From contig JAFAQY010000018.1 in the NCBI GenBank assembly GCA_019261985.1, forward strand, positions 85,591 through 149,590: a stretch of 64,000 nt of DNA, in the 5' to 3' direction. Shown piece after piece: positions 19,714 through 29,579 of the stretch. The DNA comes from Bryobacterales bacterium. GTDB taxonomy: Bacteria > Acidobacteriota > Terriglobia > Bryobacterales > Bryobacteraceae. A program made the translations under genes and the position numbers. Each line of letters begins with the position of its first letter. The stretch's first letter is position 1. The notes beneath the pieces were generated by a model that made no database searches, had not been told where the DNA came from, and saw only the letters and a program-made list of their open reading frames with translations.

Positions 19714-20871
19714 ATGAACGCCGCAGCGGGCCTGGCATCGCGATTCGCAGAGTTGTTCGGCGGCGCGCCCCGAATTTTCCGCGCTCCCGGCCGCGTAAAC
19801 CTGATTGGCGAGCACACCGATTATAACGATGGATTCGTCATGCCGGCGGCGATTCAGGTTGCCACCCACGTTGCGATCGCGCCGGCGCAATCGCGACGCC
19901 TCACGCTGCGCTCCGAAAATCTCGGCGAGACGGTCGCCTTCGAGTTGGACGAACCCGGCCCGCGGCCCAGGGGCGACTGGAGCGATTACGTCCGGGGAGT
20001 CGCGATAACCATTGGACGCTCAGGGCGCCCCATCTCCGGCGCGAACCTTCTCATCCACGGCAACATACCGCTCGGCGCGGGACTGAGTTCGTCGGCTTCG
20101 CTCGAGGTGGCCGTGGCGGTCGCCTTGCTGGCGGACTCCGGAGTAACGATGGATCCGACGCAAGTCGCCCTGCTGTGCCAGCGCGCAGAGGACGAATTTG
20201 TAGGCGCGCGCTGCGGTATTATGGACCAGTTCACTGCCTGCAACGCCCGTGCGAATCACGCGCTGATGCTGGATTGCCGGTCCCTGGACGCAGCGCATTT
20301 TGAAATTCCCCGCGATCTCCGCTTGGCCGTTTGTAACACGATGGTCAAGCATGAGCTCGCCTCCGGGGAATACAACCGCAGGCGCCAGCAATGCGAGGAG
20401 GGCGTCCGCGTGCTGTCGGAGTTCATCCCGGGCATTCGCGCTCTGCGGGACATCACGATGGAGCAGCTACAAGAATTCGGCTCCACCCTCCACCCCACAA
20501 TCCTGCGCCGGTGCCGCCATGTCGTTAGCGAGAACGCGCGCGTGCAGGCCGCCGCGCAAGCGCTTTCCCGAGGCGACCTGGAGGAGTTCGGCGAGCTTAT
20601 GCGATGTTCTCACCTCAGCTTGCGCGACGACTACGAAGTAAGCTGCCCGGAGTTGGACGTTATGGTCGAGCTCGCTTTGGGTCTGGAAGGCGTCTATGGT
20701 TCGCGAATGACGGGAGGAGGTTTCGGAGGTTGCACCATTTCGCTGGTCAAGGCTGAATGGGTGGACAGCTTTTCGCGAGCCATGGCGCAAGGATACGAGA
20801 AGCAAACGGGAATGCGGCCCGAGATCTATATTTGTTCGGCGGCCGATGGGGCGTCCGAGGAGTTGTTTTAA
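19714..20871 (+). CDS. galK: galactokinase
   Basis: FRAPGRVNLIGEHTDYNDGFVMPAAI; PLGAGLSSSASLEVAVA; GSRMTGGGFGGCTISLV. Confidence 0.96.
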   Translation: MNAAAGLASRFAELFGGAPRIFRAPGRVNLIGEHTDYNDGFVMPAAIQVATHVAIAPAQSRRLTLRSENLGETVAFELDEPGPRPRGDWSDYVRGVAITIGRSGRPISGANLLIHGNIPLGAGLSSSASLEVAVAVALLADSGVTMDPTQVALLCQRAEDEFVGARCGIMDQFTACNARANHALMLDCRSLDAAHFEIPRDLRLAVCNTMVKHELASGEYNRRRQQCEEGVRVLSEFIPGIRALRDITMEQLQEFGSTLHPTILRRCRHVVSENARVQAAAQALSRGDLEEFGELMRCSHLSLRDDYEVSCPELDVMVELALGLEGVYGSRMTGGGFGGCTISLVKAEWVDSFSRAMAQGYEKQTGMRPEIYICSAADGASEELF

Positions 20872-21891
20872 ATGGACGATTGGCTGCAGCGCCCGCATCG
20901 CCGCTTGAATCCGCTGACGGGCGAATGGGTGCTGGTTTCTCCGCAACGCGCAACCCGGCCTTGGCAAGGGCTGGTTGAGGCTCCGGCCCAGGAACAAGCT
21001 CTTCCGTATGACCCGACCTGCTACCTGTGCCCGGGAAATGCGCGCGCGGGCGGCATGCGGAACCCCGCCTATAATTCGACATTTGTTTTCGATAACGATT
21101 TCCCCGCGCTCGTCCCACAAGGCCCCGAACGCGCGCGCGACGAACAAGGTCTTTTTGTCGCGCAAGCCGAGCGGGGCATCTGCCGCGTCGTCTGTTTTTC
21201 GCCGCGTCACGATCTTACCGTGTCGCAAATGGATGAACCCGCCCTCGAGTGCGTGGTCGAGACGTGGCGGCAGCAGGCAAGCGATCTGGAACAAATGGAC
21301 TGGATCCGCTACGTTCAGATTTTCGAGAACCGTGGCGCCCTGATGGGCGCGAGTAATCCCCATCCCCATTGTCAGATTTGGGCCAGCGAGCACATCCCCA
21401 ACGAAATCGCAAAAGAACTCGAAGGCCAGCAGCGCTATCTCCGCGAAAAAGGTGCCTGCCTGCTGTGCGCTTACTCAAGCGCCGAGCGCGGCCGTGATAG
21501 GATCGTATGCTCGAACAGCTCGTTTACAGCCTTGGTCCCTTTTTGGGCCATATGGCCGTTTGAAATTCTGATCGTTTCTACGCGCCACATGTCCAGCCTC
21601 CAGGAATTAAGCGGCGTGGAGCGCAACCATTTGGCGGCGCTGCTCCGCGCCGTAACGCGCCAATACGATGCTCTGTTTGCGGCGCCATTCCCATACAGCA
21701 TGGGATTCCATCCCGCCCCCGCGCGCCATTCCCGCGATGCGGCTTGGCATTTCCATGCTCATTTCTATCCTCCTCTGTTGCGCTCGGCTACCATCCGGAA
21801 ATTTATGGTCGGCTATGAGCTGCTCGCGAATCCTCAGCGGGATGTAACGCCCGAGGTGGCGGCCGAGCTTCTACGCAGCGCTCGCGCATAA
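20872..21891 (+). CDS. galT: galactose-1-phosphate uridylyltransferase
   Basis: RRLNPLTGEWVLVSPQRATRPWQG, GASNPHPHCQIWA, FHPAPARHSRDAAWHFHAHFYPPLLRS. Confidence 0.96.
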   Translation: MDDWLQRPHRRLNPLTGEWVLVSPQRATRPWQGLVEAPAQEQALPYDPTCYLCPGNARAGGMRNPAYNSTFVFDNDFPALVPQGPERARDEQGLFVAQAERGICRVVCFSPRHDLTVSQMDEPALECVVETWRQQASDLEQMDWIRYVQIFENRGALMGASNPHPHCQIWASEHIPNEIAKELEGQQRYLREKGACLLCAYSSAERGRDRIVCSNSSFTALVPFWAIWPFEILIVSTRHMSSLQELSGVERNHLAALLRAVTRQYDALFAAPFPYSMGFHPAPARHSRDAAWHFHAHFYPPLLRSATIRKFMVGYELLANPQRDVTPEVAAELLRSARA

Positions 21892-22211
21892 CCGCGCATC
21901 CGCCCTGCGCCCCTTCCCCTCAACATCGGTGAGCCTGCCGCGACAAAGCCGCGCGAAATTGTTGCGGATTCGCGCTGGACGATGAATTGCAATCTACAAA
22001 GTAGCCAAGGGAAGCGAAACCCGCATCCACTAAGCTCGGTTCGGCTTGTTCGTTATTCATGAGATCCTTAGCGATTCGCCAGTTCCGCCAAACCGCTGCA
22101 CTTAAACATGTGCGCGTAAATTTCACTGGGCAATCCGCGCAGTGGTGCATTTACGGCATGTTGGCGGCATGGCGACAAAAACTGGATCGTGGCGTTTCCG
22201 AGGCGCAGGTT

Positions 22212-23444
22212 ATGTCGCCCGAAACAACGAATGTAGCCGGACATCTTCGAGAAAGAGGCCGCACCCGACGGCCTCGAAAGTTTTCCAAGGCGGCACAGGT
22301 GACGAACACTCCAATTTTCGCCAGTTTCCTTCAAGCCGGATTCGAATGCTCCACACACAAGCTGAAAAACGGAAAGCGGCTGGATCTGGTCGCGTCAACG
22401 CAGCACGACCGTTTCGTCGATCTGGACTACTCGCGCCTGCGTGACTTCGGCATACAGACGGTGCGCGAAGGCTTGCGATGGCACCTCATTGAGCGCGAGC
22501 GCGGCCGTTACGACTTCTCTTCCGCACTGACAATTCTGCGCGCCGCGCAGAGGCATGGAATCGAGATCATCTGGGACGTTTTTCACTTCGGCTGGCCGGA
22601 TTTCCTGGATATCTTCAGCGCGGAGTGGGCGAATGCCTTAACCGATTTAGCGGGCGAATTCGGTCGTCTCCTCCGCGCGGAATCATCCGGAAAGCGGTTT
22701 GTGGCGGCGGTCAATGAAATTTCTTTCGTGGCGTGGGGGGGCGGCGACGACGCGTTCATTAATCCGTTCTGCAAAGGCCGCGGCCATGAGCTAAAGCGGC
22801 AACTTGTGCGCTCATCGGTCCGCGCGAGCCGCGCTCTACGGAGCGAATTGCCCGATGTTCAACTGGTTTCGCCCGAGCCCGTGATTCATATTGTCGGCGA
22901 TCCCGCGCGGCCTGACGACGTCCGCTCCGCCGAAGCGTATCGCACCTCGATGTTTGAAGCATGGGACATGCTCACAGGCAGGCTGCATCCGGAACTGGGC
23001 GGCGATGAATCGATCCTCGACATCATCGGCGTGAATTTCTACGACCGCAATCAGTGGTGGAATTTTGGCCAGACCATTCATCGCGGCGAACCGGAATACA
23101 GGCCGTTCCGCGAAATTTTGCGCGAAGTATACTGCCGTTATCGCCGGCCGCTGTTTGTCGCCGAAACGGGCACCGAGAACGCAGACAGGCCGGATTGGTT
23201 TGCCTACGTCTGGGATGAAGTCCAAGCGGCAATTGCGGCTGGTATTCCGGTACACGGTGTGTGCCTTTATCCGATCCTCAATCATCCCGGATGGGAAGAC
23301 GACAGGCATTGCTACAACGGCTTGTGGGACTACGCAGAGCCGGACGGCAACAGAAAAGTTTACGACCCATTGGCCGAAGAAATCCGAAGACGAACCTCTA
23401 AAGAAAGAAGTATTTGCTATGAATCCAAACTACGATCAACCTGA
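22212..23444 (+). CDS. glycoside hydrolase (GH1-like beta-glucosidase fold)
   Basis: FASFLQAGFECSTHK..., VNEISFVAWGG, LFVAETGTENADRPDW (candidate acid/base and nucleophile Glu); start uncertain (ORF track 22059). Confidence 0.7.
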   Translation: MSPETTNVAGHLRERGRTRRPRKFSKAAQVTNTPIFASFLQAGFECSTHKLKNGKRLDLVASTQHDRFVDLDYSRLRDFGIQTVREGLRWHLIERERGRYDFSSALTILRAAQRHGIEIIWDVFHFGWPDFLDIFSAEWANALTDLAGEFGRLLRAESSGKRFVAAVNEISFVAWGGGDDAFINPFCKGRGHELKRQLVRSSVRASRALRSELPDVQLVSPEPVIHIVGDPARPDDVRSAEAYRTSMFEAWDMLTGRLHPELGGDESILDIIGVNFYDRNQWWNFGQTIHRGEPEYRPFREILREVYCRYRRPLFVAETGTENADRPDWFAYVWDEVQAAIAAGIPVHGVCLYPILNHPGWEDDRHCYNGLWDYAEPDGNRKVYDPLAEEIRRRTSKERSICYESKLRST

Positions 23445-24597
23445 CCTGTTGTGCTTGTCCCATCTGCGCTGGGAATTCGTGTTTCAACGGCCGCAGCATT
23501 TAATGAGCCGCTTCGCGCGCCGGCAGCGCGTGCATTTTGTCGAGGAGGCGATTTTTGAACCTGGAGAAGCTATCAAATTACACGTTCGCGCCTGCCCGCG
23601 TACTGGGGTTGAAGTGATTACTCCGCATCTGCCGGAACGGTTCAGTACGGCGCACCATGCCATCGCCTGTGAATTGTTAACCGCGCATCTCGATAAGCAG
23701 GGCGTGCGGAACCCAGTCGTTTGGTTTTACACGCCAATGGCGCTGGAATATTTCCCCGGCAACATCACCCCCGCGCTCGTGGTGTATGACTGCATGGATG
23801 AGCTCTCTCTGTTTAAAAACGCGCCCGCCAACCTTCAGAAGAACGAGAAAAGGCTGATGCGCATCGCGGACCTGGTCTTCACCGGTGGTATTAGCCTGTT
23901 TGAGCACAAGCGCACGCATCATCCCCGCGTGCATCCCTTTCCGAGCGGCGTGGACGTGCAACATTTCGCGCAGGCGCGCGCCCGCCAGGAAGATTATGAG
24001 GAACACGTCGGCATGCCGCGTCCGCGGATCGGATATGCGGGCGTAATCGATGAGCGGATCGATTTGGATCTGATCCGGGGAGCCGCGGAGCTGCGGCCGG
24101 AATGGCGCTTCGTTATGCTCGGGCCGGTAGTCAAAATAGATCCCGCTTCCCTGCCGCAGCGCCCCAATATTCACTGGCTCGGAATGAAGGACTACCGCGA
24201 CCTTCCATCGTATTTCGCCGGGTGGGATGTGGCGATGATGCCCTTCGCGCTCAATGATGCCACGCGGTTCATCAGTCCCACCAAAACGCCTGAATACCTT
24301 GCCGCGGGCCTGCCGGTTGTCTCTACCGCAATCCGTGATGTCGTCCGGCCCTACGGGGAGCTAGGCCTCGCGCGTATCGTCAGCGACCCACAACAATTCG
24401 TTACAGCCGCGGAGCACTCAATGCAGTTTGGAATGTCGCTAAAGTGGCGCGAGCGCGCCGATGCATTCCTTCAAACGCTTTCGTGGGATTCCGTCTGGCA
24501 AGATATGAATCGCCTGATCTATCAACAGCTCGAAGGTCGCGATGCCGAGAGCGAACTGGCTCCCCTAGCCTCCGTCACGGAGGTCGCGCGTGTTTGA
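23420..24597 (+). CDS. glycosyltransferase (GT-B, family 1-like)
   Basis: MNPNYDQPDLLCLSHLRWEFVFQRPQHLMSRFARR; ATRFISPTKTPEYLAAGLPVVSTAIRDV. Confidence 0.85.
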
Positions 24598-25747
24598 TTA
24601 TGTAATCGTAGGAGCGGGTTTTGCAGGATCCGTAGTAGCCGCGCAGATGGCGCGGAATTTTGACCGCAAAGTCTTACTCATCGACCGCCGGAACCATATT
24701 GGCGGAAATGCGTACGATCACTATGACCACGCCGGTGTATTAGTCCACAAATACGGTCCGCATATTTTTCACACCAATTCGCGCGACGTTTTTGAGTATC
24801 TGTCCAAGTTCACCGAATGGCGGCCGTATGAGCACCGGGTTCTGGCGAAAGTCGGCGACAAACTCGTTCCGGTGCCCATCAATCTCGATACTGTCAACCG
24901 TCTCTACTCTCTGAATCTAACCGTCGAGGGACTCGAAAAGTACCTCGAATCGGTGGCAGAAAAACCCGCGGCGATTCGCACGTCGGAAGATGTCGTGGTG
25001 AGCCGCGTGGGTCGCGATCTATACGAAAAGATGTTTCGCGGCTATACCCGCAAACAGTGGGGCCTCGATCCCTCGGAGCTTGATGCGTCGGTTACCGCGC
25101 GCATCCCTGTCCGCACCAACCGGGACGACCGCTACTTCACCGATACCTACCAGGTAATGCCCAAGCACGGCTATACGCGGTTGTTCGAAAATATGCTCGA
25201 TCACAAGAACATCGGGATTGTTTTGAACACTTGTTACCGCGACGTGATTCGCTCCGTGCCTCACCGCCAGCTTGTATATACAGGTCCTATCGATGAGTTC
25301 TTCGATTACCGCTACGGAAAGCTTCCGTACCGCTCATTAGAGTTCAAACACGAAACCCACGATGTTCCTCAGCTCCAGCCCGTGGCAGTGATCAATTACC
25401 CCAACGACCACGCTTACACGCGTGTAACCGAGTTCAAGCATTTAACCGGGCAGGCGCATCATCGTACCAGCGTGGTCTACGAGTTTCCATGCAATAACCT
25501 CGAGCCATACTATCCGGTGCCGCGCCCGGAAAACGCTGCGTTGTATAAAAAATATGAAGCGCTCGCGGCCACGCGTCCGGATGTACACTTTGTAGGCCGG
25601 CTCGCGACCTATAAGTACTACAACATGGATCAGGTAGTCGCGCAGGCCCTAACATTATGTGCGAAGCTCTCGGGAGCCACGCGCGGCGAATTGGTCCGCA
25701 AGCCCCCCGCTGTGGGGCAGGTTGCCAAACCTGCGGCGGGTTGCTAA
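24590..25747 (+). CDS. glf: UDP-galactopyranose mutase
   Basis: MFDYVIVGAGFAGSVVAAQMA, LIDRRNHIGGNAYDHYDHAGVLVHKYGPHIFHTN; C-terminus PPAVGQVAKPAAGC is repeat-encoded. Confidence 0.93.
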   Translation: MFDYVIVGAGFAGSVVAAQMARNFDRKVLLIDRRNHIGGNAYDHYDHAGVLVHKYGPHIFHTNSRDVFEYLSKFTEWRPYEHRVLAKVGDKLVPVPINLDTVNRLYSLNLTVEGLEKYLESVAEKPAAIRTSEDVVVSRVGRDLYEKMFRGYTRKQWGLDPSELDASVTARIPVRTNRDDRYFTDTYQVMPKHGYTRLFENMLDHKNIGIVLNTCYRDVIRSVPHRQLVYTGPIDEFFDYRYGKLPYRSLEFKHETHDVPQLQPVAVINYPNDHAYTRVTEFKHLTGQAHHRTSVVYEFPCNNLEPYYPVPRPENAALYKKYEALAATRPDVHFVGRLATYKYYNMDQVVAQALTLCAKLSGATRGELVRKPPAVGQVAKPAAGC

Positions 25748-25772
25748 CCCGCCTTTCGACGGCGGGTTGCTA
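25712..25772. repeat. palindromic repeat overlapping the glf 3' end
   Basis: gtggggcaggttgccaaacctgcggcgggttgctaacccgcc...ggcgggttgctatcac. Confidence 0.9.
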
Positions 25773-27584
25773 TCACATCAATAGCGAATTGATCTCGCGG
25801 ATCCGTTGAACGTCGAATTTCGGGCGACGGTCGTAAGTCATCAAGCCATTCACTTCCTGCTCGACGTCATAGAGTTGGGTATAGCATATCCCCGCGATTT
25901 TGCCGATCTTTGCCACGGCTTGATACAGGCCCCGCATTCGTTCCAGCGCCGCCTCCGCGGTGGCTTCGACGCCTGAGTAGCCCCAGGCGTTTTCGGGTAC
26001 TTTGGCGCGATCTTCATCCGCGACGTAGCCGATTCCTCCGAATTCGGAAAGGAAGATGGGCGAATTGTTATACTTCTGCCCCGGCGCCAAATACAGGTTG
26101 CCGTGCAGCGGAAGCGGCAGTCCCTCGGTGGCAATGTTTTGATAGCGGCGAAAGAATTCCTTGCCGGAGCGGGTGTAGTCGTGGATTGCGAACAGGTCGG
26201 TGGCTTCCGTGTGTTCCCAACCGTCGTTATCGATCACCAGCCGTGTATCGTCCAGCGATTTTGTCAAGTAGTACAACGCCCGTAGGTGCGCCTGCTGTTT
26301 GGGATCGGTGAGATTCGGAACACCCCAACTTTCGTTCACCGGAACCCAGATAACGATAGACGGGTGGTTGTAATCGCGCTTGAGGACTTCGATCCATTCG
26401 CGCGTCATCCGCTCAACAGCGTCTTCGTTGAACAGATAGGCGTTCGCCATTTCCGCTGAGACCAGCAAGCCCATGCGGTCCGCCCAATAGAGATACCGCG
26501 GATCTTCGACCTTTTGGTGCTTGCGAACGCCATTAAAGCCAAATTCTTTCGTGCGGCGGATGTCCTGAATAATGGCTTCATCCGAGGGCGGGGTGAGATT
26601 CGACTCGGGCCAGTACCCCTGGTCCAACACCGTCTTCAGATAGATGGGCGCGCCGTTTAGAAGCACCTTGCCGCCCTGCGCGGAAATGCAGCGGAAACCA
26701 AGATAGCTGTCCACGCCGTCGATGAATCCCCCCGGACCGTGCAACTCGATGCGGACATCGTACAGGTTGGGGCTGTCGGGCGACCACAGCTTCGGATGGC
26801 CTACGCGAACCGCGATGGAAGCTCGCGGTCCTTCCGCCAGGCTCATCCCGGTTGCGCACGTTATGCCATCGCGATGAACTTTCACCGTGACGAATTGAGA
26901 AGGCGCGCCGTTTACGATCTTTACCGAAAACCCCACGGTGCCGTCTTGATGGGGCGTAATGCGCACGCTCTCCAGGTGCGATTCGGCCACCGGTTCCAGC
27001 CAGACTGTTTGCCAAATGCCGGTGGTGCGGGCATAGAAGATACTGACCGGCTCTTCCTCCCAATGCTGTTTTCCGCGCGGGATATAGCGATCGGTGGGAG
27101 GGTCTTCCGCGCGCACGATTACGACGTTTTCTCCCTCGCGCATCGCGCCTGTGATGTCGGCGTGAAAAGGCGTGTGTCCGCCTTCATGCCACGCCACGGG
27201 AATACTGTTTACCCACACGGTCGCTTTGTAATCGACAGCGCCGAAATGCAGCAGCACTCGCTTGCCCGCCCAAGCAGCCGGGACTCGGAAAGCGCGCCGG
27301 TACCAGACACAGTGATGAAACGAGCGGTCGCCGATCCCGCTCAGTTTCGACTCGATAGAGAACGGCACGACGATGCGGCCGGAGAACCCGGTCGAGGAGA
27401 ACCATGATTGTTCCAGGCCGACGTTACCCTCATCCAGGGTGAATTCCCAGACGCCGTTCAGGTTGAGCCAGTCTTCGCGCACAAATTGCGGGCGAGGATA
27501 CTCAGGACGCGGAATTGACTCGAGTTCGTAGACTGGCTGCGCTGATGTTTGCGGTTCGATTATGTTAAGGGATGCGAGTGACAC
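25773..27584 (-). CDS. glycoside hydrolase family 2 protein
   Basis: RPEYPRPQFVREDWLNLNGVWEFTLDEG, VNESWGVPN, FLSEFGGIGY. Confidence 0.9.
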   Translation of the reverse strand: MSLASLNIIEPQTSAQPVYELESIPRPEYPRPQFVREDWLNLNGVWEFTLDEGNVGLEQSWFSSTGFSGRIVVPFSIESKLSGIGDRSFHHCVWYRRAFRVPAAWAGKRVLLHFGAVDYKATVWVNSIPVAWHEGGHTPFHADITGAMREGENVVIVRAEDPPTDRYIPRGKQHWEEEPVSIFYARTTGIWQTVWLEPVAESHLESVRITPHQDGTVGFSVKIVNGAPSQFVTVKVHRDGITCATGMSLAEGPRASIAVRVGHPKLWSPDSPNLYDVRIELHGPGGFIDGVDSYLGFRCISAQGGKVLLNGAPIYLKTVLDQGYWPESNLTPPSDEAIIQDIRRTKEFGFNGVRKHQKVEDPRYLYWADRMGLLVSAEMANAYLFNEDAVERMTREWIEVLKRDYNHPSIVIWVPVNESWGVPNLTDPKQQAHLRALYYLTKSLDDTRLVIDNDGWEHTEATDLFAIHDYTRSGKEFFRRYQNIATEGLPLPLHGNLYLAPGQKYNNSPIFLSEFGGIGYVADEDRAKVPENAWGYSGVEATAEAALERMRGLYQAVAKIGKIAGICYTQLYDVEQEVNGLMTYDRRPKFDVQRIREINSLLM

Positions 27585-27706
27585 AGGGACAACTTCCGGA
27601 CGGTGTGATCTAACTTCTGCCTTTGAGGGAAGAATACCACAGAACTCGCCAGGTTCAACGCGCGTAAAAATTAAAAGATATTCTAAATACCCAGGAGGTT
27701 CTCACG

Positions 27707-28525
27707 GTGCGAAAACGGTCCTCGTGGTTCGCATGCATTGTTGTGGTTTCGGTGCCCCTGTGTGCGCAAATCGGTCCTCCGCCTTCCCAGGGCGCATCGA
27801 AGCCCACGCCGCGGCTCGCGGATGGGCGACCGGACCTCGGCAATGCCGGCGGTTCTTGGTTTCCGCGCATTGTGGACGACATCTCCGGCAACGGAGGCGG
27901 TGAGAAGGACGAGAAAACGCGCGCGCGCCAAAAGACGTGGGTGGACAAGCGAGTTGACGTGCCATTCCAGCCCTGGGCGAAAGAACTCTACGAAAAGCGC
28001 GACGCAAATCTTTCAAAGGAAGACCCCGAGGGCAAGTGCCTGCCTCCGGGTATTCCACGCATGATGAACACTCCCTTCCCAATGCAGATGTACCAGCTCC
28101 CTGACCGTATTCTCCAGGTGTATGAAGGCGGCGCGCACATGTGGCGCGTGATTTACATGGACGGCCGCGCGCATCCGAAAGGCGAACAGTTGAATCCGAC
28201 GTATTTAGGGCACGCGGTCGGCCACTGGGACGGCGACACGCTCGTGGTGGATGTCGTTGGGTTCAACGACCGCACTTGGCTCGACGCCGCCGGCCATCCG
28301 CATACCGAGCAATTGCACGTCATCGAGCGCTACACGCGTATCAACCAAGACGTGCTGCACTACGAAGCGACCATCGACGACCCCGGCGCCTACACTGCGC
28401 CCTGGACCGTCGGCTGGCAGGTCGCGTGGCAAGCGGGGATGGAGCCGCTGGAGTACGTCTGCCAGGAGAACAACGCCGACCTCAATCACTTGATCGGGCT
28501 GAAGCCGGGAGAAAAGCACCCATAG
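27707..28525 (+). CDS. secreted hypothetical protein, related to each half of the 31728-33203 protein
   Basis: GTG start after AGGAGGT; signal peptide; GHWDGDTLVVDVVGFNDRTWLDAAGHPHTEQLHVIERY. Confidence 0.75.
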   Translation: MRKRSSWFACIVVVSVPLCAQIGPPPSQGASKPTPRLADGRPDLGNAGGSWFPRIVDDISGNGGGEKDEKTRARQKTWVDKRVDVPFQPWAKELYEKRDANLSKEDPEGKCLPPGIPRMMNTPFPMQMYQLPDRILQVYEGGAHMWRVIYMDGRAHPKGEQLNPTYLGHAVGHWDGDTLVVDVVGFNDRTWLDAAGHPHTEQLHVIERYTRINQDVLHYEATIDDPGAYTAPWTVGWQVAWQAGMEPLEYVCQENNADLNHLIGLKPGEKHP

Positions 28526-28541
28526 GCTAAGATAGCCTCAG

Positions 28542-28760
28542 ATGAAGCTAACCGCCATTTATATGAAGGTGCCTGAGGGCTATGTAGCGTTCGTGGAGGA
28601 ACTGCCTGGGGCAAATTCTCAGGGCACAACTCTTCAAGAAGCCCGCAAGAACCTGGTTGAAGCTGTCGCTTTAGTCCTGGAAGCTAACCGAACGCTAGCG
28701 GAAGAATCTCTAGTGGGAGTTGCCGTGATCCGTGAGGACTTCATACTTCCGGCAGCATGA
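28542..28760 (+). CDS. hicB: HicB-family antitoxin-like protein
   Basis: YMKVPEGYVAFVEELPGANSQGTTLQEARKNLVEAVALVLEANR. Confidence 0.8.
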   Translation: MKLTAIYMKVPEGYVAFVEELPGANSQGTTLQEARKNLVEAVALVLEANRTLAEESLVGVAVIREDFILPAA

Positions 28761-28941
28761 AGCGAGTCGATCATCCGCCACCTGGAACGGCACGGGTGTG
28801 AGTTTCCTTCGCGAAGGGCACAACCACACGGTCTATATTAGTCGCGCCGACCGTAAGTCCTCGTCGGTTCCGCGCCATCGCGAGGTAAACGATTTTCTGG
28901 CGCGAAAGATTTGCACTGATTTGCAGATTCCCAAGCCATGA
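28757..28941 (+). pseudogene. hicA: HicA-family toxin, frameshifted
   Basis: ATGA-overlapping ATG: MKRV (frame 0) / IIRHLERHGCEF (+1) / LREGHNHTVYISRADRKSSSVPRHREVNDFLARKICTDLQIP (+2). Confidence 0.8.
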
Positions 28942-28962
28942 GTAATTGCGATTAATACGGGC

Positions 28963-29577
28963 ATGGCACAGGTCGTCACGTTTCCCGAATCGATCTCCGG
29001 TTCGGCGATTTGGGATCCAGGGCCGGAGAAATTATCCGACGACGAATATTGGGCTTTCTGCGAAGCCAATCGGGATCTTCACATTGAGCGGACCGCCAAA
29101 GGAGAGATCGTCATAATACCGCCTGCGGGAGGCGAATGGGGGTATCGAGGAGCCGAAATTATAGGTGAGTTGAGAAACTGGGCACGTCGAGATGGACGCG
29201 GAAGGACGTTTGATTCCTCGGTGCAGTTCTTCCTCCCGGACGGCTCTGGCCTATCGCCGGATGCAGCCTGGGTCTCGAACGAATCCCTCCAACGGCTGAC
29301 CAAACAAGAACGCACGAAATACTTGCGGCTTACGCCCGAGTTTGTGATCGAAGTTCTCTCCTCGACGGATAGTCTCAAGCAGGCCAAAGCAAAAATGGAT
29401 CAATGGATCGCGAACGGTGTTGAGCTCGGCTGGCTGATCGACGGCGATGCTGAAACTGTTTACGTCTATCGAAAAGGCCACCGTTCCATAGCGCGCCAAC
29501 ACATTCAAGAGGTCGCGGGCGAAGGCCCCGTTGCTGGATTTGTTCTCGATCTTCATCCTATTTGGGCAGGACTCTGA
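28963..29577 (+). CDS. Uma2-family (DUF820) putative restriction endonuclease
   Basis: LSDDEYWAFCEANRDLHIERTAKGEIVIIPPAGGEWGYRGAEIIGEL, SPDAAWVS, PEFVIEVLS...D. Confidence 0.85.
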   Translation: MAQVVTFPESISGSAIWDPGPEKLSDDEYWAFCEANRDLHIERTAKGEIVIIPPAGGEWGYRGAEIIGELRNWARRDGRGRTFDSSVQFFLPDGSGLSPDAAWVSNESLQRLTKQERTKYLRLTPEFVIEVLSSTDSLKQAKAKMDQWIANGVELGWLIDGDAETVYVYRKGHRSIARQHIQEVAGEGPVAGFVLDLHPIWAGL

Positions 29578-29579
29578 CG

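Noticed and set aside
28757-28801. Short intact ORF MKRVDHPPPGTARV as a peptide gene
   Set aside because: It is the first frame of the broken hicA
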